Shown: positions 33,700-42,412 of the stretch, piece after piece
Layout of the letters: every line of letters starts with the position of its first letter
Position numbering within the stretch: position 1 is the stretch's first letter
DNA from: Steroidobacteraceae bacterium
Lineage (GTDB): Bacteria; Pseudomonadota; Gammaproteobacteria; Steroidobacterales; Steroidobacteraceae
DNA length: 50,073 nt
Reading direction: 5' to 3'
NCBI GenBank assembly: GCA_019187495.1
Contig: JABAQN010000047.1
Span: 1 to 50,073 of the forward strand
Notes under the pieces: generated by a model
Database searches by the model: none
Seen by the model: the letters and a program-made list of their open reading frames with translations, nothing else
Told to the model about the DNA's origin: nothing
Translations under genes and position numbers: made by a program

Positions 33700-35186
33700 G
33701 CGCGCCGCGGCCCCTGGTACCTCGTCGTGCCCCGGCGCAGCTCGAGTTCGTGGGTCGCGAAGGCGGGCCATTCCTCGCGATGATGGGTCGCGATGACGAC
33801 CGCGGCGCCGCCGGCCGCGCGGCGTGCGAGCCGGCGCATCAGGTCGGCGCGCGCGTCGGGATCGAGCCCGGCAAACGGTTCATCGAGCAGCAGCAGATCC
33901 GGGTTGCCGATCGCCGCGCGCGCGAACAGCACGCGGCGCACCTGTCCATAGGAAAGTTCCGCGAGCGGGCGCGCGGCGAGCCGTGACACCCCGAACTCGC
34001 GCATCGCGGCCCCCGCCGCGAGGCGCTCGCGTGCCGTGGCGCGCTGTGCGAGGCCGATGCTCGCATGCGCGCCCGACTGCACGACCTCGGCCACCGTGAG
34101 GTGCAACGGATGATCGGTCTGCAGGTGCGGCGCGACGAAGCCGACCCGCATCCTGAATGCTTCGAGCGCGACGCCCGGTTCGATGCCGTCGCGGAAGGCG
34201 GTTCCGCCGCTCGCGACTCCATGATCCCCGTAGAGGGTCCGCAGCAGCGTCGTCTTGCCGGATCCGTTGCCGCCGTGCACGACCCAGCACTCGCCGGCGC
34301 GCAGCTCGAAGTCGAGCCCGTGCAGCACCCGTGTACCGTCGAGGTAAACCGCCGCGCGCGTGAGGCGGGCGAGCATGCGCCCGGCAGGCACCGGTCGCGA
34401 TGCGCGGTGCGGTCGGGCGCGGGCGGTGTTCGCGCTCCCGAACCATTGGGCGAGCGGCGCCCGCGCGATGCGGCCCCGGAAGACGATGCGACCGCGTTCG
34501 AGCACGAGCGCGTGCGTCGCCGCGCGCGGAATGTCGCCGGCGCGATGTGCCGCGAGCACCCACGGTCGCCGTGATCGTGCGGTGCGCTCGAGCCAGGTGG
34601 CGACGCGCGCGCGATACACGGCGTCGAGGCCCGTGAACAGTTCGTCGAGCAGCAACAGCTTCGGCCGTGCCGCGAGTGCGCGGGCGATCAGCACGAGGCG
34701 GCGCTCGCCGAAGGACAATGTGAGGAAGCGCCGGCGCGCGAGCCGGCCGACGTCGAGCGCGGCGAGCGCGCCGCGCACTGCGCGGCGGGCCGCCGCATCG
34801 GGTGCATCGAGTGGAATGTCCGTGCGGAAGTGGCCCGTCGCGACGACCCGTTCGACGGTCGCGTTCCAGCCGTAGCGCTGGTAGCGGTCCTGCCGCTCGG
34901 GGCCGAGGTAGGCGATTTCGCCGAGCGCGTCCTGCGGCGTGTCGTGCCAGGTGCCGGCGAGCCGGTAGCGTCGCCGCGCGTGCCGCGTCGGCCTGGGCCA
35001 CACCGCGCCGGCAACGAGTTTCAGCAGCTGCGTCTTGCCCGCACCGTTCGCGCCGAACAGCAGCCAGCGCTCCCCCGGCGCGATCGTCCAATCGATGTTC
35101 CGCAGCACCGCGCGACCACCGCGATCGAGATCGACCCGCGCGAGTTCGACCGTGAGATGGCGCGAAGCGCGAGTGTCAGGGCGCAT
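33696..35186 (-). CDS. Tandem ABC ATPase, ModF/PhrA-like
   Basis: The 496-residue protein has two ABC nucleotide-binding domains and no membrane part. Domain 1 has Walker A GANGAGKT, signature LSFGERRLV and Walker B LLLLDE; domain 2 has GGNGSGKT, LSYGQVRRV and LLLLDE. The arrangement and length match ModF (PhrA) of the molybdate region in E. coli, whose function is poorly understood. No permease or binding protein is adjacent. It overlaps the MBL gene by 11 nt and the beta-lactamase-like gene by 4 nt, so all are translated together. Molybdate transport is possible because a Moco operon lies 8 kb away, but nothing local supports it. Confidence 0.85.
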   Translation of the reverse strand: MRPDTRASRHLTVELARVDLDRGGRAVLRNIDWTIAPGERWLLFGANGAGKTQLLKLVAGAVWPRPTRHARRRYRLAGTWHDTPQDALGEIAYLGPERQDRYQRYGWNATVERVVATGHFRTDIPLDAPDAAARRAVRGALAALDVGRLARRRFLTLSFGERRLVLIARALAARPKLLLLDELFTGLDAVYRARVATWLERTARSRRPWVLAAHRAGDIPRAATHALVLERGRIVFRGRIARAPLAQWFGSANTARARPHRASRPVPAGRMLARLTRAAVYLDGTRVLHGLDFELRAGECWVVHGGNGSGKTTLLRTLYGDHGVASGGTAFRDGIEPGVALEAFRMRVGFVAPHLQTDHPLHLTVAEVVQSGAHASIGLAQRATARERLAAGAAMREFGVSRLAARPLAELSYGQVRRVLFARAAIGNPDLLLLDEPFAGLDPDARADLMRRLARRAAGGAAVVIATHHREEWPAFATHELELRRGTTRYQGPRRA

Positions 35187-35976
35187 GCCAGTTCGTCCCG
35201 CGGCGTGCGACGCGCCCCTCGCGCGCGAGCTTGATGAGGTGTGCCTCGAGTGTCAGGCGCGCGAGCGCGTGCCTGTCCGCCGGCACGTCGGCGTAGACCG
35301 GCAGCAGCAGCTCATCGAGCGTGGCGACGCGGCGCGCCGCGAGCGCCGCGACGATTTTTGCCTCGCGCTGCAGGCGATGCGCGATCACCCGGTCGATTTC
35401 GGCAAGCGGTTCGCCGATCACGCGCCCGTGCCCCGGGGCGATCGCCCGCAACGGATATCCCTTCAGGCGCTCGAGCGAGTCGAGGTAGGCACCAAGGTCG
35501 CCGTCGGGCACGGGGATCACGGGCGTGACACCCTCGAGGATATGATCGCCGGAAAACAGCAGGCCGTCGCCTTCGAGCAGCCAGCAGACGTGGTTCGAGG
35601 CGTGGCCCGGGGTGTCGATCGCGTGAAGGCGCAATGCGCCGACCGCAAAAACTTCGTCGCGTGCGGGTATGGCGTCGGGCACGAAGCCCTCGTCCTGCCG
35701 GCCGTCGGCGGGTGGCGGACGGCCGACGAGCCGCGCGCCCGTGCGCGCCTTCAGCGCCCGCGCGGCAGGCGAGTGATCGGGATGCGTGTGCGTGACGAAG
35801 ACTGTCTCGAGGCGCGGTGCGGCCGCCAGCAGCGCCTCGATGTGCGAGGGTATCGCGGGCCCGGGATCGAGCACAGCCACGGGCGGATCGCCGAGCAACC
35901 ATGAGTTCGTGCCGGGACCCGTCATCATCGAGGCGTTCGGGGCGAGCAGGCGCTGCACGCCGGGTGCGATGGACAT
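35176..35976 (-). CDS. MBL-fold metallo-hydrolase (LACTB2-like)
   Basis: The 266-residue metallo-beta-lactamase fold enzyme has metal ligands in VFVTHTHPDHSPAA, DTPGHASNHVC, FSGDHILEG and APGHG. The C-terminal winged-helix-like extension (EREAKIVAALAARR to LARLTLEAHLIKLAREGRV) is typical of the LACTB2/RNase-like subgroup. It may be an endoribonuclease or a thioester/lactone hydrolase. I chose the ATG at 35976; a TTG three codons upstream is possible. It is the first gene of the overlapping MBL-ABC-beta-lactamase-like-MFS cluster, 84 nt after the diguanylate cyclase gene. Confidence 0.85.
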   Translation of the reverse strand: MSIAPGVQRLLAPNASMMTGPGTNSWLLGDPPVAVLDPGPAIPSHIEALLAAAPRLETVFVTHTHPDHSPAARALKARTGARLVGRPPPADGRQDEGFVPDAIPARDEVFAVGALRLHAIDTPGHASNHVCWLLEGDGLLFSGDHILEGVTPVIPVPDGDLGAYLDSLERLKGYPLRAIAPGHGRVIGEPLAEIDRVIAHRLQREAKIVAALAARRVATLDELLLPVYADVPADRHALARLTLEAHLIKLAREGRVARRGTNWHAP

Positions 35977-36060
35977 CGCCGCCAAGGATAGTGGCTTCCG
36001 GCGCGAGGGTGGTAGGTTTGCGAACGCGGCATCCGCCGGCGCGACACCCGTGCCGTTCGA

Positions 36061-37965
36061 TCACCCCGCGGCGCGGACGGGTGCGCAAACGCGCACGGCA
36101 TTGCGCCCCGCGTGCTTCGCCGTGTACAGCGCCTCATCCGCGCGCTGCAGCATCGCGCTCGGGGTATCGTCGGGCGTGGACGCGGTCACGCCGATGCTCA
36201 CCGTGATCGCGCGACCGACCGGGCAGATATGCGACAGGTCGATCGCCGCGATGCGCTCGCGCAATCGTTCGGCCATCGCGCGCCCTTCGACCGAATCCGT
36301 GTCGGGCAGCACCACGAGGAACTCCTCGCCGCCGAGTCGGCCGAAGAACGCCGGCTCGCGCAGCTCGTCGCGCAGCGCCTGCGCCATGATCTTCAGCACT
36401 TCGTCGCCGACCGGATGGCCGTAGCGATCGTTGATGCCCTTGAAGTGATCGATATCGGTGATCAGGATCGTGCAGGTGCCGGCGCCCTCGCCCGTGAGGG
36501 TCGCCGCCAGGCGGCCGAGCACCGCGCGGCGGTTCGGTGCCGCAGTGAGTTCGTCCGTGTGCGCGAGCTTGCGCATGCGCCGTGTCGTGCGCCGCTGGTG
36601 GATCGCGAGAGTGGCGAGCAGTGCGGCCAGCAGCATCGCGAGCGCGATGGCGACCCACTGCAGCCGGCGCACGGCGCGACTCTGCGCGAGCGCCCGCTCG
36701 TTCTCGCGCACGTCCCGCATCAGCAGTGCGTTCTCCGCTTCCTTCGACGCCGTGTCGAATTCCACGCGCAGCGTCGCGAAGCGCTGGTCGATCTGGTTGC
36801 GCAGCAGCCGCTCGCTGACCTGCTTCGCGAGCGCGAGTTGCGTGTAGCCGGAACGCCAGTCGCCGCGCGCGGCCTCCACCGCGGCAAGCTCGGCGTAGCT
36901 CGTCGCGAGCTCGCCGCGCGCCTCGCCGCTCCTGAAGACCTCGATCGCCGCGCGCAGCGCCGCGGCGCTCGCGTCGAGCGCGCCGACGCCGTGCAGCGCG
37001 ATGCCGCGCGCCAGGTCGATCTGCGCGCGCAGGCGTGCATCCGGTGTGCTCCGCTGCAGCGCCTGCGCCTGCTTCAGCGTATCGAGTGCACCGCGCCAGT
37101 TGCCGAGCCCGTTGTCGACCGCCGCCAGCCCGCGCAGTGCATACGCCTCGCCGCGCGCATAGTGGATCTCGCGCGCGATCGCGAGCGACTCGGTGAACGA
37201 GCGGCGTGCCGCGGACCACTCGCCGAGGTTCTCGTGCGCCCGGCCGAGGTTGTGCAGCGTGACCGCCTGCTCGCGCAGCATCTTCGCCTCGCGCTGCTGC
37301 GCCAGCGCCGAGGTGTAGATATCGCGCGCCTGCGCATAGTCGCCCATGCGGTTGTACAGGATCGCGATGCCGTTCATCGCGGTGAGGGCGTGGACGCGCA
37401 TGCCGAGCGTCTCGTAAAGGCCCTGGGCACGGCGCAGATCGGCGAGGCCGAGCGCGTACTCGCCCTGCAGGCCGAGGACATAGCCGCGCGAGAACAGCGC
37501 CCCGGCGATCATCTCGTCGTCGCGCACTTCCGAGGCCACGCGCACCGCCTGCTCGAAATAGGCGAGCGCCTGGGCGTTGTCGCCGAGCGTCTCGCGCATC
37601 TCGCCCTGGCAGGTCAGGAGGCCGGCGCGCAATCCCGGCCGATGCGTGCGCGGCAGCAGCGCCTCGATGGCGGCGACCTGCGCCTGCATCGCGCGTTCAT
37701 CGCGCTCCGACTGGTAGTCACACAACAGCAGGCGCGCGCGGATCTCGAGGTCGGCGTCGGGGTGCGTACGCAGCAGCGCGAGCGCGGCCTCCGCGTCGCG
37801 CCGGCTCGCATCCGGATCTGAACGCATCGCGATCGCGCCCCGGTCGACCAGCGCGGCGGCGGGATGCTGTGGCGTGGCGGCGGCCGCCACGACCACGGTC
37901 GCGGGCGCGAGCGACATTGCCGCCAATGCCGCGATCCACGCGCCCCCACGCCATGTTCCCCTCAT
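36061..37965 (-). CDS. TPR-GGDEF diguanylate cyclase
   Basis: The 634-residue membrane protein has a signal peptide-like N-terminus, a periplasmic TPR region (about residues 40-400, for example GDNAQALAYFEQAVRVA, LHNLGRAHENLGEWSAARRS), one transmembrane helix (WVAIALAMLLAALLATLAI, about 437-455) and a cytoplasmic GGDEF domain with GGEEF at 545-549. It would make cyclic-di-GMP in response to an envelope signal sensed by the TPRs. The inhibitory RxxD I-site is absent (REPA at the expected place), so feedback inhibition is unlikely. There is no EAL domain. The ATG at 37965 is preferred to an upstream TTG. Confidence 0.92.
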   Translation of the reverse strand: MRGTWRGGAWIAALAAMSLAPATVVVAAAATPQHPAAALVDRGAIAMRSDPDASRRDAEAALALLRTHPDADLEIRARLLLCDYQSERDERAMQAQVAAIEALLPRTHRPGLRAGLLTCQGEMRETLGDNAQALAYFEQAVRVASEVRDDEMIAGALFSRGYVLGLQGEYALGLADLRRAQGLYETLGMRVHALTAMNGIAILYNRMGDYAQARDIYTSALAQQREAKMLREQAVTLHNLGRAHENLGEWSAARRSFTESLAIAREIHYARGEAYALRGLAAVDNGLGNWRGALDTLKQAQALQRSTPDARLRAQIDLARGIALHGVGALDASAAALRAAIEVFRSGEARGELATSYAELAAVEAARGDWRSGYTQLALAKQVSERLLRNQIDQRFATLRVEFDTASKEAENALLMRDVRENERALAQSRAVRRLQWVAIALAMLLAALLATLAIHQRRTTRRMRKLAHTDELTAAPNRRAVLGRLAATLTGEGAGTCTILITDIDHFKGINDRYGHPVGDEVLKIMAQALRDELREPAFFGRLGGEEFLVVLPDTDSVEGRAMAERLRERIAAIDLSHICPVGRAITVSIGVTASTPDDTPSAMLQRADEALYTAKHAGRNAVRVCAPVRAAG

Positions 37966-38056
37966 TTCCAAGTGCCGCAATTTAGCGCATGTCAGGTGGC
38001 GGCGTCCGCATTGCCGGGCGCCCTGCCTTATGGCGAATGTGCGTTACCATCTGCCG

Positions 38057-38995
38057 ATGCACATCGGAATGATCGGACTCGGCCGCATGGGCGGCAACAT
38101 GGCGCAGCGCCTCGCGCGGCACGGCATCGATGTGACGGGATACAGCCGGCCGCCGATACCTGTCTTGCCGGACGAACCGCGCATACGGATCGTCGCGACG
38201 CTCGACGAACTGATCCGCGCGCTGCCCGCGCCGCGCATCGTGTGGCTGATGGTGCCTGCGGGCGAGGCCACCGAGGAGAACGTCGAAGCGCTCGCCACGC
38301 GGCTCGCGAGCGGCGACCTCGTGATCGACGGCGGCAATGCCTTCTATCGCGACTCGCAGCGCCGCGCGCAGCAGCTCGCGGCACGCGGCATCGGATTTCT
38401 CGATGCGGGCGTATCGGGCGGTGTCTGGGGCCTCACCGAAGGCTACGGCATGATGGTCGGCGGCGAGCGCGCCCATTTCGAGCGGATCCTGCCGCTCGTG
38501 CGGGCGCTCGCGCCGGCGCCCGACAGGGGCTGGGTGTACTGCGGACCGGTGGGCGCGGGCCACTACACGAAAATGGTCCACAACGGCATCGAGTACGGCC
38601 TGATGCAGGCGTATGCCGAGGGTTTCGCGCTCCTCGCCGCGCGCAAGGACCTCGCGCTGCCGCTCGGCGAAATCGCCGAAGCCTGGCGCCATGGCACGGT
38701 GATCCGCTCGTGGCTGCTCGATCTCACCGCCGGCGTGCTGCGCGAACCTGCCGCGCTTGCGCGCGTCGGCGCACGGATCGCCGACTCGGGCGAGGGCCGC
38801 TGGACGGCGCGCGAAGCGATCGACCTCGGCGTGCCGGCGCCGGTGATCAGCGCGGCGCTGATGACCCGTTTCGCATCGCAGGGCGCCGACGACTTCGGCG
38901 CGCGATTGCTCGCGCTCGTGCGCAACGCCTTCGGCGGGCACCCGCTGCCGCCCGCCACGGCACCGGACCCTAAGGCGCGGCCGCCGGATCGGTGA
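38057..38995 (+). CDS. gnd: 6-phosphogluconate dehydrogenase, short NAD-type
   Basis: This 312-residue decarboxylating 6-phosphogluconate dehydrogenase is of the short GndA type. The nucleotide site is IGMIGLGRMGGNMA (residues 3-16), the substrate block is DGGNAFYRDSQRR, and GVSGGVWGLTEGYGMMVGG and the catalytic HYTKMVHNGIEYG are present. The short length and the C-terminal fold correspond to NAD-preferring enzymes, unlike the 470-residue NADP form; cofactor preference is inferred. It is convergent with pgl, overlapping it by 26 nt. An upstream in-frame ATG at 38030 adds 9 residues and is less likely. Confidence 0.93.
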   Translation: MHIGMIGLGRMGGNMAQRLARHGIDVTGYSRPPIPVLPDEPRIRIVATLDELIRALPAPRIVWLMVPAGEATEENVEALATRLASGDLVIDGGNAFYRDSQRRAQQLAARGIGFLDAGVSGGVWGLTEGYGMMVGGERAHFERILPLVRALAPAPDRGWVYCGPVGAGHYTKMVHNGIEYGLMQAYAEGFALLAARKDLALPLGEIAEAWRHGTVIRSWLLDLTAGVLREPAALARVGARIADSGEGRWTAREAIDLGVPAPVISAALMTRFASQGADDFGARLLALVRNAFGGHPLPPATAPDPKARPPDR

Positions 38996-39641
38996 AGACC
39001 GTCGCCTGATCGCGCGCCACGAGGCTTGCCGCAATGCCACGATCCTCCGCATGGAGCTGGCGCACCGCGCCCCGGCGGGCGGCGCCGAGCACGAGCCAGA
39101 CGATGCATCGCGCGCGCGCGAGCATCGGCAGCGTGAGGGTCAAGCGGCGCAGCCCGAACCGCGGGGCGCTGATGCCCACATCATGCGTGGTCTCGGCGAT
39201 CAGCCGGTCGCCGACGAACAGCGAGGCGGTGTGCCCGTCGTCACCGATGCCGAGATGGACGACGTCGAGCGCCGGCGGATCACCGCAGAACTCGCGCAGC
39301 GTCTCCTCGTAGCGCCGGGCCGGATCGCCCTGCTCCACCGGCATCGGGTGTTGCGCCGCTGCCGGGATCCGCTGCGCGAGCGGCGTTGCGAGCCACTGCT
39401 TCCAGTTGCGCTCATCGCTGTCCGCCGCGACGATGCGCTCATCGACCTGGAACAGGTGTACGCGCGCCCACGCGACGTCCTGCTGCGCGAGACGCGCGAA
39501 CATGCTCCACGGCGTGCGCCCGCCGCTCACCGCGAGTGAAGCGCGGCCGCGCGTCCTGATCGCCTCCGAGAGCCGCGCCGCGATGAACTCCGCGGCCGCG
39601 AGTTCGGTCGTGGCGACGTCTTCCCCGGTCACCCATTTCAT
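38970..39641 (-). CDS. pgl: 6-phosphogluconolactonase
   Basis: The 223-residue enzyme is of the DevB/NagB-like fold and hydrolyses 6-phosphogluconolactone. Blocks seen are LAVSGGRTPWSMFARLA, VHLFQVDERIV, DSDERNWKQWL, VHLGIGDDGHTASLFVGD (catalytic region) and RLTLTLPMLARARCIVWLVLG. The ATG at 39641 follows the zwf stop by 4 nt, so zwf-pgl is an operon. The C-terminus overlaps the convergent gnd gene. Confidence 0.95.
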   Translation of the reverse strand: MKWVTGEDVATTELAAAEFIAARLSEAIRTRGRASLAVSGGRTPWSMFARLAQQDVAWARVHLFQVDERIVAADSDERNWKQWLATPLAQRIPAAAQHPMPVEQGDPARRYEETLREFCGDPPALDVVHLGIGDDGHTASLFVGDRLIAETTHDVGISAPRFGLRRLTLTLPMLARARCIVWLVLGAARRGAVRQLHAEDRGIAASLVARDQATVFTDPAAAP

Positions 39642-39645
39642 GCGC

Positions 39646-41043
39646 TCAGCAGCCCGTGCCCGGATCGACCCAGCCGCCGATGTCGGCCGCCATGGCCTGT
39701 GCCTGCGCGGGTCCCCAGCTGCCGGCCGCGTACTCGATGGGCGCCGGTGTCGCCGCACCGCTCGCGACGCCGTCGACGATGCGCCACGCCGCCTCGATCG
39801 AATCCTGCCGCGCAAAGAGCGCCGGATCACCGCGCAGGGCGTCGCCGATCAACCGTTCGTAGGCGCTCAGTGCACCGGCTTCCTCGTCACACATCAGCAG
39901 CTCCGTGTCGCGCCCGCGCATTTCCTCGCCGGGTTCCTTGGTGCGCACGCCGAGGCCGATCGATACCCGGTCCGGCCCGAGCCGAAAGCGCAGGTAGTTC
40001 GGATCGGCCGGTGCCGGATCGAACAGCGCAGGCCGCGGCGCGACGAGGCGCACGCTCACCTGGGTCGCCGTCACCGCGAGCGACTTGCCGGTACGCACCA
40101 GGAACGGCACGCCCGACCAGCGCGGCGTGTCGATGCCGAAACGCATTGCCACGTAAGTTTCGACGCGCGAATCCGCGGCCACGCCCTGCTCGCCCCGGTA
40201 ACCCGTGTACTGGCCACGCACGACCTGCCGCGCCGCGAGCGGCGCGATCGACTTCAGCACCCGCACCTTCTCGTCGCGCAGCGCATCGCTCGAATACACC
40301 GCGGGCCGCTCCATCGCGAGCAGGCTCACGATCTGCAGCAGGTGGTTCTGCACCACATCGCGGATCGCGCCGAGTTCCTCGTACAGCCTGCCGCGGCTTT
40401 CGACACCGAAGGTCTCCGCCATCGTCAGCTGCACGCTCGCGATGTGCGCACGATTCCAGATCGGCTCGAGGAAGGCGTTCGCGAAACGGAAATACAGCAG
40501 GTTCTGCACCGGTTCCTTGCCGAGGAAATGGTCGATGCGATAGATGCGCGCCTCGTCGAACACCTGCGTCAGGTGCGCGTTCAGGACCTTTGCGGAGGCA
40601 CGATCGCGCCCGAGCGGCTTCTCGACGACCACGCGCGAACGCGCGGTGGCGCATCCCGAAGCGCCGAGCTGCGCAACGACGTCGCCGAAGAGGCTCGGCG
40701 GGATGGCAAGATAGAAAAGCGGCGCGCGCGCCTCGCCGAGTGCGGCTTTCAGGCGCCTGAAGGTGTCTGGCTCGCGATAATCGCCGGCGACATAGCTCAC
40801 CCTGGCCGCGAGCGCGCGGGCGGTCGCGTCATCGTAACGCGGGCCCTGTGCGCGCAGGCTCGCGCAGAATCGCGCCGCGAGCTGCGGCGCTCCCCAGCTG
40901 TCGCGCGCGACTCCGAGCACCGGACCACGCAGCCGGCCCCGGCCCGCGAGTCCGGCGATGGCCGGAATGATCTTCTTGAACGCGAGATCGCCCGTGATGC
41001 CGAAAATCACGAGCGCGTCCTGCTCGCCCGGCCCGCTCGTCAT
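39646..41043 (-). CDS. zwf: Glucose-6-phosphate 1-dehydrogenase
   Basis: The 465-residue first enzyme of the oxidative pentose phosphate pathway has the nucleotide site [13 protein letters not shown] (residues 12-24) and the catalytic signature [22 protein letters not shown] with the active His near residue 170. VEKPLGRD and the C-terminal [24 protein letters not shown] are also present. It lies 11 nt after the AhpD-like gene and 4 nt before pgl, so all three are probably on one transcript. Confidence 0.97.
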   Translation of the reverse strand: MTSGPGEQDALVIFGITGDLAFKKIIPAIAGLAGRGRLRGPVLGVARDSWGAPQLAARFCASLRAQGPRYDDATARALAARVSYVAGDYREPDTFRRLKAALGEARAPLFYLAIPPSLFGDVVAQLGASGCATARSRVVVEKPLGRDRASAKVLNAHLTQVFDEARIYRIDHFLGKEPVQNLLYFRFANAFLEPIWNRAHIASVQLTMAETFGVESRGRLYEELGAIRDVVQNHLLQIVSLLAMERPAVYSSDALRDEKVRVLKSIAPLAARQVVRGQYTGYRGEQGVAADSRVETYVAMRFGIDTPRWSGVPFLVRTGKSLAVTATQVSVRLVAPRPALFDPAPADPNYLRFRLGPDRVSIGLGVRTKEPGEEMRGRDTELLMCDEEAGALSAYERLIGDALRGDPALFARQDSIEAAWRIVDGVASGAATPAPIEYAAGSWGPAQAQAMAADIGGWVDPGTGC

Positions 41044-41054
41044 GGCCCGATGGA

Positions 41055-41528
41055 TCAGGCCTGCCCAGCCGCGCGCGCGGGCGGCTGGTAGCTGCCGGCG
41101 ACCGACCGGAACGGAATCGCGAGCCGGTTCCAGCCGTTGATCGTGATGACGGCCAGCGTCAGGTTCACGAGTTCCCGCTCGTCGAAGTGCGCGCGGACGC
41201 GCGCGTACAGCTCGTCCGGGATGTCATTCTGCGAGATCAGCGTGAGCGCTTCGGTCCACTCGAGCGCGGCACGCTCGCGCGCGGAGTAGAAGGGTGTCTC
41301 GCGCCAGGCCGACAGGCCATAGAGCCGCTGTTCGGTCTCGCCCGCCGCGCGCGCATCCTTCGTGTGCATGTCGATGCAATAGGCGCAGCCGTTGATCTGC
41401 GATGCGCGCGTCTTGACGAGCTCGAGCAGCGGATGCTCGAGGCCGCACTGGCGCACGAAGCGTTCGAGGCCGAGCATGGCCTGGAACGCGCCGGAGGATG
41501 CTTCGTGGTATTCAAGTCGCGGGGACAT
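41055..41528 (-). CDS. Carboxymuconolactone decarboxylase/AhpD-like protein
   Basis: The 157-residue protein is of the AhpD-like alkylhydroperoxidase group. The redox motif is [15 protein letters not shown] (Cys-x2-Cys followed by His), and further blocks are [26 protein letters not shown] and [18 protein letters not shown]. It would reduce peroxides, using a thioredoxin-like or AhpC partner, or act as a related carboxymuconolactone-type protein. The ATG at 41528 was chosen because GGAGG lies 8-12 nt upstream; another in-frame ATG five codons earlier overlaps that ribosome binding site. It precedes zwf, which supplies NADPH, consistent with an oxidative-stress role. Confidence 0.88.
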   Translation of the reverse strand: MSPRLEYHEASSGAFQAMLGLERFVRQCGLEHPLLELVKTRASQINGCAYCIDMHTKDARAAGETEQRLYGLSAWRETPFYSARERAALEWTEALTLISQNDIPDELYARVRAHFDERELVNLTLAVITINGWNRLAIPFRSVAGSYQPPARAAGQA

Positions 41529-41578
41529 GGCGGAAACCTCCATACTTCGTGCGGTGAACGCCCGCGCGCGCCGCTTCG

Positions 41579-41652
41579 CGCGCCCGGAGAGATTCGAACT
41601 CCCGACCCTCAGGTTCGAAGCCTGATGCTCTATCCAGCTGAGCTACGGGCGC
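41579..41652 (-). tRNA. tRNA-Arg (anticodon UCG)
   Basis: The minus strand folds into a full 74-nt cloverleaf: acceptor GCGCCCG/CGGGCGC, D arm GCTC...GAGC, anticodon stem TCAGG/CCTGA with loop CTTCGAA (anticodon TCG, reading CGA/CGG) and T arm with TTCGAAT. CCA is not encoded. It lies between the AhpD-like gene and the SufR-like gene with no flanking direct repeat or integrase. Confidence 0.96.
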
Positions 41653-41685
41653 GTGCAGCGACTATACCCGTTCGCGCAGCCATCC

Positions 41686-42333
41686 TCATTCGCGAACCTG
41701 CGCCGGCGGCAGGAAGCGGAACCGGCACACATGGCCGCCCTTCGCCATGCACTCGTGCAGATCGACCTTGCACCCGGTGAAACCCGCCAGCAACGCCAGA
41801 TCGAACTGGCAGATCGCACCATCGCGCATCGCGATCTCGTGGAAGACGCAGTTGTCGGCCTCGATCGTCGGCGCGCCGCCGACATCCTTCACCTTGCGCG
41901 CGTCGTAGCCCAGTTGATCCATGAGCACCGCGAGTGCTTCGACCTTCGCGCGCCGCCCCGACGCAGCGGGCGGGCGCTGCGGCAACTGCGCAACGACGGC
42001 CGCGGCGATGCGCCCGAAGCGCGTGCGCAATCCCGCCGCGCCATGCTCCTGCGCCATCGCTTCGAGCAGCAGGTGCGCAAACCAGGAATAGCGGCGCGGG
42101 AAAACTTCGCGCCCCTTGTCGGTGAGCACGTAGAGCCGGCCGGGCCGCCCGCCGGATGGCCGCTCCGCGCCCGGCATGACGAACCCGTCGTGCACCAGCG
42201 ACGCGAGATGCTGGCGCACTGCGGTGCGCGTCACACCGAGCGCCAGCACGAGCTCTTCGATCGTGGCGCCGCTCTTGTGCCGCTGCAGGTGTCGCAGCAA
42301 CCCCTTGCGTCGCTCGCTGAAGAGATCCGCCAT
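41686..42333 (-). CDS. SufR-like Fe-S binding winged-helix regulator
   Basis: The 215-residue regulator has an N-terminal winged HTH (ATIEELVLALGVTRTAVRQH, then GRLYVLTDKGREVFPRRYSW). Its C-terminal domain has Cys in NCVFHEI, AICQFDL, TGCKVDL, HECMAKG and HVCRFRF. The first, second, third and last are spaced C-x12-C-x12-C-x14-C, close to the SufR pattern for a [4Fe-4S] or [2Fe-2S] ligand set. It probably senses Fe-S status, iron or oxidants. No suf genes are present. The divergent exported four-helix protein is the nearest candidate target. Confidence 0.78.
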   Translation of the reverse strand: MADLFSERRKGLLRHLQRHKSGATIEELVLALGVTRTAVRQHLASLVHDGFVMPGAERPSGGRPGRLYVLTDKGREVFPRRYSWFAHLLLEAMAQEHGAAGLRTRFGRIAAAVVAQLPQRPPAASGRRAKVEALAVLMDQLGYDARKVKDVGGAPTIEADNCVFHEIAMRDGAICQFDLALLAGFTGCKVDLHECMAKGGHVCRFRFLPPAQVRE

Positions 42334-42353
42334 GCTTTCGGCATATTACTATT

Positions 42354-42363
42354 TCATTAATGA
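42354..42363. promoter_or_regulatory. Palindrome in the sufR-like/helical protein intergenic gap
   Basis: TCATTAATGA is a perfect 10-bp palindrome in an AT-rich patch (42343-42365) of the 79-nt divergent gap and stands out against the GC-rich background. It is placed to act as an operator for the SufR-like protein. It does not match the cyanobacterial CAAC-N6-GTTG box. Confidence 0.35.
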
Positions 42364-42412
42364 CTTTTCCAGCGTACAACGGCTGCCACCTGCCTGGATC
42401 AAGGAGATTTCG

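Noticed and set aside
33696..35186. ModF-like ATPase as part of a molybdate transport system for the Moco operon
   Set aside because: There is no ModA/B/C gene or molybdate site nearby, and the two loci are 8 kb apart in different transcription units.
41579..41652. tRNA-Arg as an integration site for a mobile element
   Set aside because: No direct repeat of its 3' end, integrase, or shift in base composition is seen on either side.
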